DNA from: Cupriavidus lacunae
GTDB taxonomy: Bacteria > Pseudomonadota > Gammaproteobacteria > Burkholderiales > Burkholderiaceae
Assembly: GCF_003353055.1 (NCBI RefSeq)
Contig: NZ_QKWJ01000005.1
Location: 62,001 to 126,000, forward strand
Direction of reading: 5' to 3'
DNA length: 64,000 nt
The first letter of the stretch is position 1. Each line of letters starts with the position of its first letter. Positions 1-8,153 of this stretch are shown here, piece after piece. A program made the translations under genes and the position numbers. Below the pieces are notes generated by a model. That model saw nothing but the letters and a program-made list of their open reading frames with translations. It made no database searches and was not told the DNA's origin.

Positions 1-3000
1 GATCAGCCCGCCCATGATCGCCACCGCCATCGGCCCCCAGAACATCGAGCGCGACAGCGGGATCATCGCCAGCACCGCCGCGGCGGCGGTCAGGATGATT
101 GGCCGGAAGCGGCGCACCGCGGCTTCGACGATGGCGGTCCATTGCGGCACGCCGGCGCTGACGTCCTGCTCGATCTGGTCGACCAGGATCACCGAGTTGC
201 GGATGATCATGCCCAGCAGCGCGGTGATGCCGAGCTGCGCCACAAACCCCATCGGCGCGCGCAGCAGCAACAGCGTGGCGGCGGCGCCGATCAGCCCCAG
301 CGGGCCGGTCAGGAACACCATGGCCGCGCGCGAGAAGCTGTGCAGCTGCAGCATCAGCAGCGTGAAGATGAGGAAGATGCACAGCGGCAGCTGCGCCGCG
401 ATGGAGGCACCTGCCTTGCCGCTTTCCTCTTCCGCGCCGGCCACGGTGATGCGGTAGCCCGGCGGCAGTTGCGCGCGCAGCTTGTCGAGTTTCGGGCTGA
501 TCTGTGCGGTCACCGTCGGGCCCTGGATGCCGTCGACCACGTCGGCCTGCACGGTCACGCCGAAGTCGCGGTTCTCGCGCCACACCACGCCCGGTTCCGA
601 GCGCAGCGTGACGCGCGCCACCTGCGTCAGCGGCACCATGCGCCCGGTGTTGGTCGGCACCAGCATGTTGTTCAGGTCCGAAATCGCATCGCGCTCATTG
701 CGCGGGGTGCGCATCAGGATGTCGATCAGCTTGTCGCCGTCGCGGTACTGGCCCACCGGCACGCCGGTCAGCACGGTCTGCGTGACGCGGGCGATGGCAT
801 TGGTGGTCACGCCCAGCGCGCGCGCCTTGTCCTGGTCGATGTCCAGGCGCAGCATCTTGACGTTCTCATTCCAGTTGTCGTTGACGCCGACGGTGTTGGG
901 GTTGGCGCGCATTTCGGCCTTGACCTGGTCGGCCAGCCGGCGCACCCCGGCGGCGTCCGGCCCGATCACGCGGAACTGCACCGGATAGGCCACCGGCGGG
1001 CCGTTGGGCAGCAGCTTGACGCGGCCGCGCAGGTACGGGAACTCGGCATCCAGCAGCCTGATGACGCGGCGGCGCAGCGCATCGCGCACCTCGGTGCTGA
1101 CCGGCATCACGATCACTTGCGCCACGTTGGTCTGCGGGAAGATCTGGTCCAGCGGCAGGTAGAAGCGCGGCGCCCCGCTGCCGACGAAGGTGGCCAGGCT
1201 TTCGACGTCCTTGTCCTTGCCGACCAGCTGCTCAAAGCGCTTGGCCTCGGTCTCCATCTGGGTGAAGCTGGTGCCCTCGGGCATCCACAGCTCCACCATC
1301 AGCTCGGGGCGGCTGGAATCCGGGAAGAACTGCTTCTCGACGAACTTGAAGGCGTAGAGGCCCAAGCCGAAGGCCACCAGCGTGATCGCGATCACCAGCT
1401 TGCGCCAGGTCACGCACCAGTCCACCAGCCGGCGAAAGCGCGCATAGAACGGCGTGTCGAAGACCTCGTGGGGCTCGCCCGCGCCCGGGCCGCGGGTCTT
1501 GAGCAGCAGGTAGCCCAGGTAGGGCGTGAAGTAGACCGCCGCCAGCCACGACAGCACCAGTGCCAGCGCCGTCACCGCAAAGATCGCGAAGGTGTACTCG
1601 CCCACCGTCGAACGCGCCAGGCCCACCGGCAGGAAGCCGGCCGCGGTGATCAGCGTGCCGGTCAGCATCGGCATCGCGGTGGAGGTATAGGCGAAGGTGG
1701 CCGCCTCCATCTTGGAGAAGCCCTCTTCCAGCTTGCGCACCATCATCTCGACCGCAATGATGGCGTCGTCGACCAGCAGCCCCAGCGCCACGATCAGCGC
1801 CCCCAGCGATATCTTGTGCAGGCCGATGCCGAAGATATGCATGAACAGGAAGGTCACCGCCAGCACCAGCGGGATGGTCAGCGCCACCACCAGGCCCGGG
1901 CGCACGTCCAGCCGCAGCGGCCGCGTGTGCAGGCCCAGCGAGACAAAGCTGACCGCCAGCACGATCACCACCGCCTCGATCAGCACGTGCACGAACTCGC
2001 CGACCGAGCGCTTGACGGCCTCGGGCTGGTCCTGCACCTGGTCCATCTCGATGCCCACCGGCAACTGGGTGCGCAGCCGGTCGAACGCGGTACGCAGGTT
2101 CTTGCCCAGCTCGATGATATCGCCGCCCTTCTGCATCGAGATCCCCAGCCCGATCACGTCCTTGCCATTGAAGCGCATGCGCGTCTGGGTCGGGTCGACA
2201 TAGCCGCGGTAGACATGGGCGATGTCGCCCAGGCGGATATTGGCGATGCCGTTGGGCCCGCGCAGCACCAGGTTCTCCAGGTCTTCCACGCTGGCGAACT
2301 GGCCCGACAGGCGCACCTGCAGGTTGTCGGTCGGGGTGACCAGCACGCCGCTGCCGGTCAGGTTGTTCTGCTGCGAGATCTGGTCGGCAATGGCGTTGAT
2401 ATCCAGCCCCAGCTGGGCAAAGCGCGCCTGGTTGAAGTCGATATAGACCTTCTCGTCCTGCAGGCCGATCAGCGACACCTTGGCCACCGACGGCACGCGC
2501 AGCAGCTCCTGGCGCACCAGATCGGCGTACTCGCGCAGCTCCTTGTAGTTGAAGCCGTCGGCCGAGAGCGCGTAGATGGTGCCGTACACGTCGCCGAATT
2601 CGTCGTTGAAGAACGGCCCGCGCACGCCGGCGGGCAGCGTCTGCTGGATGTCGCCGATCTTCTTGCGCACGGTGTACCAGACCTGCGCAGTCTCTTTGGC
2701 CGGCGAGGTGTCCTTGAGCTGGAAGATCACCGTAGTCTCGCCCGGCTTGGAGAAGCTGCGGATCTTGTCCGCATACGGCACTTCCTGCAGCTGGCGCTCG
2801 ATCTTGTCGGTAACCTGGACCGCGATTTGCTCGGCGGTGGCGCCGGGCCAGAAGGCCTGCACCACCATCACGCGGAAGGTAAACGGCGGATCCTCATCCT
2901 GGCCCAACTGGAAGAACGCCAGCAGGCCGCCGAGCAGCAGCACCACCAGCAGGTAGCGGGTCAGCGGCTGGTGCTCGAGCGCCCAGCGCGACAGGTTGAA

Positions 3001-3015
3001 GCGGGAATGGTCCAT
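1..3015 (-). CDS. RND multidrug efflux pump, inner-membrane subunit (partial)
   Basis: Proton-driven inner-membrane pump of the AcrB/HAE1 superfamily. It works as a trimer with the adaptor encoded just upstream and an outer-membrane channel not seen here. The window holds 1005 codons from the ATG at 3015, and the frame is open to the left edge, so only a short C-terminal tail is missing (family about 1020-1050 residues). Visible features are a hydrophobic first helix, two large periplasmic loops, and a TM4 segment LGLLVDDAIIAVEMM with the acidic pair needed for proton relay. The early stretch DEDPPFTFRVMVVQAFWPGA resembles the MexK/TriC branch rather than classical AcrB. The start lies 4 bases after the adaptor stop, so the two genes form an operon. 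Substrates cannot be read from sequence. Confidence 0.93.
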   Translation of the reverse strand, partial: MDHSRFNLSRWALEHQPLTRYLLVVLLLGGLLAFFQLGQDEDPPFTFRVMVVQAFWPGATAEQIAVQVTDKIERQLQEVPYADKIRSFSKPGETTVIFQLKDTSPAKETAQVWYTVRKKIGDIQQTLPAGVRGPFFNDEFGDVYGTIYALSADGFNYKELREYADLVRQELLRVPSVAKVSLIGLQDEKVYIDFNQARFAQLGLDINAIADQISQQNNLTGSGVLVTPTDNLQVRLSGQFASVEDLENLVLRGPNGIANIRLGDIAHVYRGYVDPTQTRMRFNGKDVIGLGISMQKGGDIIELGKNLRTAFDRLRTQLPVGIEMDQVQDQPEAVKRSVGEFVHVLIEAVVIVLAVSFVSLGLHTRPLRLDVRPGLVVALTIPLVLAVTFLFMHIFGIGLHKISLGALIVALGLLVDDAIIAVEMMVRKLEEGFSKMEAATFAYTSTAMPMLTGTLITAAGFLPVGLARSTVGEYTFAIFAVTALALVLSWLAAVYFTPYLGYLLLKTRGPGAGEPHEVFDTPFYARFRRLVDWCVTWRKLVIAITLVAFGLGLYAFKFVEKQFFPDSSRPELMVELWMPEGTSFTQMETEAKRFEQLVGKDKDVESLATFVGSGAPRFYLPLDQIFPQTNVAQVIVMPVSTEVRDALRRRVIRLLDAEFPYLRGRVKLLPNGPPVAYPVQFRVIGPDAAGVRRLADQVKAEMRANPNTVGVNDNWNENVKMLRLDIDQDKARALGVTTNAIARVTQTVLTGVPVGQYRDGDKLIDILMRTPRNERDAISDLNNMLVPTNTGRMVPLTQVARVTLRSEPGVVWRENRDFGVTVQADVVDGIQGPTVTAQISPKLDKLRAQLPPGYRITVAGAEEESGKAGASIAAQLPLCIFLIFTLLMLQLHSFSRAAMVFLTGPLGLIGAAATLLLLRAPMGFVAQLGITALLGMIIRNSVILVDQIEQDVSAGVPQWTAIVEAAVRRFRPIILTAAAAVLAMIPLSRSMFWGPMAVAIMGGLI

Positions 3016-3019
3016 CCGC

Positions 3020-4165
3020 TCACCCCTGCTTCGGGGCGGCGGCCGGGGCCGATGCAGGTCCTGCGGCAGGCGCGACCGTCTGCAGCGGACGCACCTTCTG
3101 GCCCGCGCGCAGCAGGTGGACCCCGGCGGTGACGATGGTCTGGCCCGGCGCCAGGCCCTGGCGCACCTCCACCTCGTTGCCGATGGCCTCGCCCAGCGTC
3201 ACCGCCACCGGCTTCACCGTGCTGGCCGCGGCGTCATAGATCCAGACCTGGTTGCGGCCCTGCTCCTGCAAGAGCGCGGTCAGCGGCACCCGGATCGCCG
3301 GGGTGGCGCCGGTGCGCATGAAGGTCACCACGGCGGTCATGCCGAGCTTGAGGTCCGCGGGCGGGTTCGGCACCGTCACGCGGGTGGCATAGGTGCGGGT
3401 GACCGGGTCGGCCGCGGCGGCAATCTCGCGCACGCGGCCGGGCAGCGTGCGCTGCGGCTCGGCCCAGGTATGGATGGTCACGTCGGTAATGCCGCGCAGC
3501 AGGTCGACCTGGTCTTCGGGCAGGCCGATGGCCACTTCCTTCTCCGCCGTCTGCGCCACGCGCACCACCGGCTGGCCCGGGGTGACCACCTGGCCCACCT
3601 CGGCATCGATGGCCGTGACCACCCCGTCGGCGTCGGCATGCAGTACAGAATAGGCAGTCTGGTTGGACTGGCTGCGCAGCCCGGCCTGGGCCTGGCGCAG
3701 CCGCGATTCGGCGGCGTCGTAGGTGGCCTGGCGCCGGTGCTGCTCGGCGGCACTGATAAAGCCCTTGGCGAACAGGTCGTTGTAGCGCTTCAGGTCGCTG
3801 GCAGCGAGGTCGCGGTCAGTCTTCGCAGCCTCGAACTGGGCGCGCGAGCCGGCTTCGGCCAGCGACAGGTCGGTTGGGTCCAGCCGCGCCAGCGGCTGGC
3901 CCTTGCTGACCACCGCACCCACATCCACCAGCCGGGCGGCGATCTTGCCCCCCACGCGGAAGCCCAGGCGCGACTCCACGCGCGGGCGCACGTCGCCGGA
4001 AAACTCGAAGGCGGTCTTGCCGCTGTGCGGGCTCAGCTGCATCAGGCGCACCGGGCGGACCTCCGGCGCCGGCTCGGCCTTCTTGCCACAACCGGCCAGG
4101 ACAAGCATGCCGGCGGTCAAAAGTGCGGCCACGATCATGCCAGGGCCGGTGCGGCGCGGCGGCAT
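3020..4165 (-). CDS. RND efflux periplasmic adaptor (membrane fusion protein), lipoprotein
   Basis: Periplasmic adaptor of the HlyD/AcrA family, 381 residues, linking the downstream RND pump to an outer-membrane channel. The chosen start gives a positively charged N-terminus (MPPRRTGPG), a hydrophobic stretch and a lipobox LVLAGC, so the mature protein should be a lipid-anchored lipoprotein. The body shows the split biotinyl-lipoyl domain (GGKIAARLVDVGAVVSKGQ and the later ADGVVTAIDAEVGQVVTPGQ), an alpha-hairpin rich in Ala, Gln and Arg between the halves, and a beta-barrel region. The frame is open further upstream to 4486, but that extension crosses the promoter at 4368-4396 and would bury the lipobox, so it is rejected. 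No strong ribosome binding site marks 4165, so the exact start is a reasoned choice. Confidence 0.9.
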   Translation of the reverse strand: MPPRRTGPGMIVAALLTAGMLVLAGCGKKAEPAPEVRPVRLMQLSPHSGKTAFEFSGDVRPRVESRLGFRVGGKIAARLVDVGAVVSKGQPLARLDPTDLSLAEAGSRAQFEAAKTDRDLAASDLKRYNDLFAKGFISAAEQHRRQATYDAAESRLRQAQAGLRSQSNQTAYSVLHADADGVVTAIDAEVGQVVTPGQPVVRVAQTAEKEVAIGLPEDQVDLLRGITDVTIHTWAEPQRTLPGRVREIAAAADPVTRTYATRVTVPNPPADLKLGMTAVVTFMRTGATPAIRVPLTALLQEQGRNQVWIYDAAASTVKPVAVTLGEAIGNEVEVRQGLAPGQTIVTAGVHLLRAGQKVRPLQTVAPAAGPASAPAAAPKQG

Positions 4166-4353
4166 CGTAACGACAGGGATATCTGCAGCCGCAACTTCCG
4201 GCACTTGGCAAAGCACTGGCATCGGTAGGCAACGAATCGGATGGGAACAACTGACGAGACCGGCCGGTGACCGCAGCCCTTGTGCCGGCCCTGTGCCGGA
4301 GAACCCGACGGGCTGGCGGACGGGCCGCCGGAAGCCGGCGCCGGCAATAAATA

Positions 4354-4367
4354 ACTTGCCGGTCAGT
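4354..4367 (-). promoter_or_regulatory. candidate TetR/AcrR-type operator
   Basis: The minus strand reads ACTGACCGGCAAGT, an imperfect palindrome centred on CCGG (5 of 7 positions in each arm pair). It starts at the base after the -10 hexamer, where a bound repressor would block the start site. Many TetR-family efflux repressors bind palindromes of the ACTGACCGGTCAGT type. No tetR-like gene is in the window, so the regulator is unknown. Confidence 0.45.
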
Positions 4368-4396
4368 AATATAGCGACGACCCCGGGGTGCGTCAA
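4368..4396 (-). promoter_or_regulatory. sigma70-type promoter of the RND efflux operon
   Basis: Read on the minus strand there is a -35 box TTGACG (4391-4396), a 17-base spacer and a -10 box TATATT (4368-4373). Spacing is ideal and both hexamers are near consensus. Transcription would start near 4361, giving a leader of about 195 bases before the adaptor ATG at 4165. Seen in sequence; activity is inferred. Confidence 0.65.
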
Positions 4397-4575
4397 ACGG
4401 CAGGCGACGAAACGGCTGGAATGAACACTCAGATGTCGTTCCTGGCCGGTGAGTTGCGCTGACGGCGCTTCCGCATGCGCGACCATACCCCGCCTGGCGC
4501 GATGCTACAATCCGGCGCGCCGCTGCCGTAGCCCTCCCTGGCGCTTCCCCCCCATATCTTCGACCCGAGACCGGC

Positions 4576-5412
4576 GTGACGCCCGATCAGTATTGCCAAG
4601 AGAAAGTCGCCCAGAGCGGCTCGAGCTTCTATTACAGCTTCCTGTTCCTGCCGGCCGAGCGCCGCCGCGCCATCACCGCGCTGTACGCGTGGTGCCGCGA
4701 GGTCGACGACGTGGTCGACGACAGCCATGACGCCGGCCTGGCGCACCAGCAGCTGGACTGGTGGCGCGCCGAACTGCGCCGCCTGTTCGATGGCGCGCCG
4801 ACCCATCCGACCACCAAGGCCCTGCAGCCGCACGTGGCCGGCGCTGGCCTGAGCCAGGCCGAGATGGCCGAGGTGCTGGAAGGCATGGAGATGGACCTGA
4901 CCCAGACCCGCTACCTGGACGAAGCCGGCCTGGCCCGCTACTGCCACTGCGTGGCCGGCGTGGTCGGCACGCTCAGCGCGCGGCTGTTCGGCTACACCGA
5001 ACCGCAGACGCTGGTTTTTGCGGAAAAGCTCGGCCAGTCGCTGCAACTGGTGAATATCCTGCGCGATGTCGGCGAAGACGCCCGGCGCGGGCGCATCTAC
5101 CTGCCGGTCAACACGCTGCAGCAGTTCCAGGTGCCGGCCTCCGAAATCCTGAAGGGCCAGCACTCCGAGCGCTTTGTCGCGCTGATGCAGTATCACGCCG
5201 GCCGTGCCCGCGCGCTGTACCATGAGGCGCTGGCGCTGCTGCCGAAGCAGGACCGCCGCGCCCAGCGTGCCGGTCTGCTGATGGGCGCGATCTACCATGC
5301 GCTGCTCGACGAACTGGAAGCCAGCCAGTTCCAGGTGCTGCACCAGCGCATCGCGCTGACGCCGCTGCGCAAGCTGTGGATCGCCTGGAAGACCTGGGTG
5401 CGCAACAGCTAG
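4576..5412 (+). CDS. hpnD: presqualene diphosphate synthase-like protein (HpnD, squalene/phytoene synthase family)
   Basis: Isoprenoid synthase of 278 residues that condenses two farnesyl diphosphates to presqualene diphosphate on the way to squalene and hopanoids. Both Asp-rich metal-binding motifs are present: DDVVDD at residues 44-49 and NILRDVGED at 160-168. The length matches HpnD (about 275-290 residues). The start is a GTG, with MTPDQYCQEKVAQSGSSFYY matching the usual HpnD N-terminus. It is not next to hpnC, hpnE or shc, which often cluster with it; the following gene encodes an unrelated M20 hydrolase. HpnC and phytoene synthase are the alternatives, but the N-terminal pattern favours HpnD. 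Confidence 0.85.
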   Translation: MTPDQYCQEKVAQSGSSFYYSFLFLPAERRRAITALYAWCREVDDVVDDSHDAGLAHQQLDWWRAELRRLFDGAPTHPTTKALQPHVAGAGLSQAEMAEVLEGMEMDLTQTRYLDEAGLARYCHCVAGVVGTLSARLFGYTEPQTLVFAEKLGQSLQLVNILRDVGEDARRGRIYLPVNTLQQFQVPASEILKGQHSERFVALMQYHAGRARALYHEALALLPKQDRRAQRAGLLMGAIYHALLDELEASQFQVLHQRIALTPLRKLWIAWKTWVRNS

Positions 5413-5465
5413 CGCCCTGCCGCCGCCCTTTCCCCTCTCTTCGACCCGTCCCGAGCCGTACCGCC

Positions 5466-6728
5466 ATGACGCAGACCCCCGCTTCCCTCGGCGACACCAT
5501 CCTCGCCCACGCCGACCAGCTCGCCCGTTTCTCCGACATGGAAGGCGGCCTGACCTGCGCCTACCTGACCCCGGCCCACCGCGCCGCGCAAGGCCAGCTT
5601 GCGCAGTGGATGGCGGCGGCCGGCATGCAGGTGCGGATCGACGCCATCGGCAACGTCATCGGCCGCTATGCGGCCGACCCCGCCGTGCCCCACGCACGCG
5701 TGCTGATGACCGGCTCGCACTTCGACACCGTGCGCAATGGCGGGCGCTATGACGGCCGGCTTGGCATCCTGCTGCCGATTGCGGTGGTCGGCGCCCTCAA
5801 CCAGGCCGGTATCCGCCTGCCCTATCACTTCGAGGTGGTGGGATTCGCCGAAGAGGAAGGCCTGCGCTTCAAGACCAGCTTTCTGGCCAGCAGCGTGCTG
5901 GCGGGCCGCTTCGATCCCGCCCTGCTGGAGCGCCAGGACGCTGACGGCATCACGCTGCGTGAAGCGCTGGCGGCATCGGACCTGCCCGGCGCGGGCGACC
6001 TGCAAGCCCTGCGCGACGCGGCGATCGATCCGGCGTCGCTGCTGGGTTTTGTCGAAGTGCATATCGAACAGGGCCCGGTGCTGCTGCACCATGGCCTGGC
6101 GCTGGGCGTGGTCACGCAGATCGCAGGCAGCAGCCGCTTCACGGTGCGGGTCGAAGGCCTGGCCAGCCACGCCGGCACTACGCCGATGGGCATGCGCCGC
6201 GACGCCGCCGCGGGCGCTGCCGAGATGATCCTGCTGGTGGAGCAGCGCTGCGCGGCGGCGCCGACGCTGGTCGGTACGGTGGGGCAGCTGCAGGTGCCCA
6301 ACGGGTCGGGCAATGTCATCCCGGCGGCCTGCACTTTCTCGATGGACATTCGTGCCGGCGAGGATGGCATCCGCGAGGCCGCCATCGCCGATATCGTCGC
6401 CGGCATCGGCCAGATCGCGGAACGGCGCGGGCTGAGCGCGCAGGTAGAGCGCGTGCCCCCGGTCAACAACGCGCCATGCGCGCGCTGGCTGATGGACCAG
6501 TTCGGGGCGGTGCTGAAGAAGCGCGGGCTGCGGGCATTTGAGCTGCCCTCCGGCGCCGGACATGACGCCATGATGATGCAGCGCATCACGGATGTGGCCA
6601 TGCTGTTCGTGCGTTGCGGCAACGGCGGCATCAGCCACAATCCGCTGGAAACGATCACGGCGGAGGATGCACAACTGGCGGCGGAGGTCTTCGTGGACTT
6701 CCTGCGGCACTTCCAGCCCCGCGGCTAA
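5466..6728 (+). CDS. allantoate amidohydrolase-like M20 metallohydrolase
   Basis: Cytosolic dinuclear metal amidohydrolase of 420 residues in the allantoate amidohydrolase / N-carbamoyl-L-amino acid hydrolase group. Metal-binding signatures are visible in order: GSHFDTV, DGRLG, AEEEGLRF, EVHIEQGPVL and the C-terminal SGAGHDAM. The segment GNGGISHNPLET near the C-terminus is typical of allantoate amidohydrolase (AllC). The chosen ATG at 5466 places the start just before the family N-terminus; the open frame upstream overlaps the end of the previous gene. No ureide or purine catabolism genes are adjacent, so allantoate is the best guess, with N-carbamoyl-amino acids or ureidoglycolate as alternatives. 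Confidence 0.82.
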   Translation: MTQTPASLGDTILAHADQLARFSDMEGGLTCAYLTPAHRAAQGQLAQWMAAAGMQVRIDAIGNVIGRYAADPAVPHARVLMTGSHFDTVRNGGRYDGRLGILLPIAVVGALNQAGIRLPYHFEVVGFAEEEGLRFKTSFLASSVLAGRFDPALLERQDADGITLREALAASDLPGAGDLQALRDAAIDPASLLGFVEVHIEQGPVLLHHGLALGVVTQIAGSSRFTVRVEGLASHAGTTPMGMRRDAAAGAAEMILLVEQRCAAAPTLVGTVGQLQVPNGSGNVIPAACTFSMDIRAGEDGIREAAIADIVAGIGQIAERRGLSAQVERVPPVNNAPCARWLMDQFGAVLKKRGLRAFELPSGAGHDAMMMQRITDVAMLFVRCGNGGISHNPLETITAEDAQLAAEVFVDFLRHFQPRG

Positions 6729-6772
6729 GCGCCACAGTGGCGTACCATGGAGCGAAGCACGAAAAGAACGAA

Positions 6773-7105
6773 TTAGCCGCCCTGGTAGATATCGCGTCCG
6801 AAGTCGTAGAGGTTCTTGCGCAGTTTGCGGCGCTCGTCCGGCGACAGGCGCGAGCTGCTGCGGTCGTCCACGCGCCGGCGCTCGGCGTCGCGCTGCTCGG
6901 CGCGGTGGCGTTCGGCACGGGCCCGGGCCTCGCGCTGGCCGTTGCCAGGATCGCTGGCCTGGCTCGAGGGATGGTGCTTGAGCAGGTTGGCCATACCTGC
7001 CGATTGCGCCAGTGCCGTCCCGGCCGGCATGCACAGCGCCAGCGCAAGGCATGCGCCGACGATACCTTGCTGCGGATGCCCGTGCCGGGTTCGGTTCACT
7101 TTCAT
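6773..7105 (-). CDS. small exported protein of unknown function
   Basis: Not recognised. The start at 7105 gives 110 residues beginning MKVNRTRHG, then a hydrophobic stretch and the signal-peptidase I site ALA before QSAG. The mature part (about 75 residues) is highly charged and Arg/Asp/Glu rich (RARAERHRAEQRDAERR), probably helical, and ends YDFGRDIYQGG. It is convergent with the allantoate amidohydrolase-like gene and divergent from the OmpR gene. The frame stays open upstream to 7327, but the signal peptide supports the shorter form. Likely periplasmic; function unknown. Confidence 0.6.
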   Translation of the reverse strand: MKVNRTRHGHPQQGIVGACLALALCMPAGTALAQSAGMANLLKHHPSSQASDPGNGQREARARAERHRAEQRDAERRRVDDRSSSRLSPDERRKLRKNLYDFGRDIYQGG

Positions 7106-7406
7106 TGATAATGGCGGTTTTGGCTTCGGGAAAAAACAGTGGTTGGACTGCCCTGAAGCCTGGAATTCCGGTACCCCGTCAGGCGCCGCACCCTCTGCAA
7201 GCATCGCGCCAGCGCGGGCTGGGCAGGCTGGTCGGAGCAGTGGATCGTCGGTGCAAATGCGCGGAAATCTGCCGCGCGTGGCGCCGAAAAAGACGGATTG
7301 CGCAGTGTAATCGCACGATTGGTGCACACTGCCATACCACGGGGTAAAGTATGTAACGTTTTGTTAAGCCATTTTGAGCGAAAGCGATAGTCGCTAAGAT
7401 ACCGCC
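7106..7406. other. 301-base divergent intergenic region upstream of ompR
   Basis: Separates the small exported-protein gene (minus) from the OmpR-type gene (plus). The 80 bases before the ompR ATG are less GC-rich than their surroundings and include the stretch GTAACGTTTTGTTA and the short inverted repeat AGCGA-AAGCGATAG-TCGCT. A TTGAGC/AAGATA pair (7375-7402) has -35/-10 resemblance but lies very close to the ATG. I see no convincing gene here. Confidence 0.4.
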
Positions 7407-8129
7407 ATGGAAAATACCAGCCACAAGATTCTTGTCGTCGACGATGACCCGCGTCTGCGCGATTTGCTGCGCCGCTATCTGGGCGAACAGGGTTTTACCG
7501 TGCTGGTGGCGGAAAACGCCACCGCGATGAACAAGCTCTGGCTGCGCGAGCGTTTCGACCTGCTGGTGCTGGACCTGATGATGCCCGGCGAAGACGGCCT
7601 GTCGATCTGCCGCCGGCTGCGCGGGGCCAATGACCAGACCCCGATCATCATGCTCACCGCCAAGGGCGAGGACGTGGACCGCATCGTCGGCCTGGAGATG
7701 GGCGCCGACGACTACCTGCCCAAGCCGTTCAACCCGCGCGAGCTGATCGCGCGCATCCACGCGGTGCTGCGCCGCAAGGGCCCGGCCGAAGTGCCCGGCG
7801 CCCCGTCGGAAACGCCCGAAACCTTCGCCTTCGGCGATTTCGTGCTGAACCTGGCCACGCGCACGCTGACCAAGAATGACGAGGAAATCACGCTGACCAC
7901 CGGCGAGTTCTCGGTGCTCAAGGTGTTTGCCCGCCACCCGCGCCAGCCGCTGTCGCGCGAAAAGCTGATGGAAATGGCGCGCGGCCGTGAATACGAAGTG
8001 TTCGACCGCAGCCTGGACGTACAGATCTCGCGCCTGCGCAAGCTGATCGAGCCGGACCCGAGCAACCCCCGTTTTATCCAGACGGTGTGGGGCCTGGGCT
8101 ACGTCTTCATCCCCGATGGCGTGAAATAA
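7407..8129 (+). CDS. ompR: OmpR-family response regulator
   Basis: DNA-binding response regulator of 240 residues. The receiver domain (about 8-120) carries the acidic pocket VVDDD, the phosphoacceptor D56 in LLVLDLMMPGEDG, T84 and K106 (LPKPFNP). The C-terminal winged-helix domain ends RFIQTVWGLGYVFIPDG. It overlaps no other gene and lies 24 bases ahead of the EnvZ-type kinase, so the two form a two-component operon. Residues match the OmpR/EnvZ pair usual in Burkholderiales; osmotic or envelope-stress control is expected from the family, and targets are not visible. Confidence 0.92.
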   Translation: MENTSHKILVVDDDPRLRDLLRRYLGEQGFTVLVAENATAMNKLWLRERFDLLVLDLMMPGEDGLSICRRLRGANDQTPIIMLTAKGEDVDRIVGLEMGADDYLPKPFNPRELIARIHAVLRRKGPAEVPGAPSETPETFAFGDFVLNLATRTLTKNDEEITLTTGEFSVLKVFARHPRQPLSREKLMEMARGREYEVFDRSLDVQISRLRKLIEPDPSNPRFIQTVWGLGYVFIPDGVK

Positions 8130-8153
8130 CCGATTGCGGCCGCTGTTCCTATC

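Larger units (their letters stand above)
4166..4575. other. 410-base divergent intergenic region
   Basis: Lies between the efflux operon (minus) and the HpnD-like gene (plus). It holds the efflux promoter and operator, annotated separately. On the plus strand a -10-like TACAAT at 4506-4511 could serve the HpnD-like gene, but no good -35 hexamer precedes it. I see no further gene or repeat here. Confidence 0.5.

Noticed and set aside
142-3132. A 996-codon open frame on the plus strand
   Set aside because: Antisense to the RND pump. It is a high-GC shadow rich in His, Gln and Arg with no domain signature; the minus frame has clear RND motifs.
3020-4486. A longer form of the efflux adaptor starting at 4486
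   Set aside because: It crosses the -35/-10 promoter and hides the lipobox; the ATG at 4165 gives a proper lipoprotein signal.
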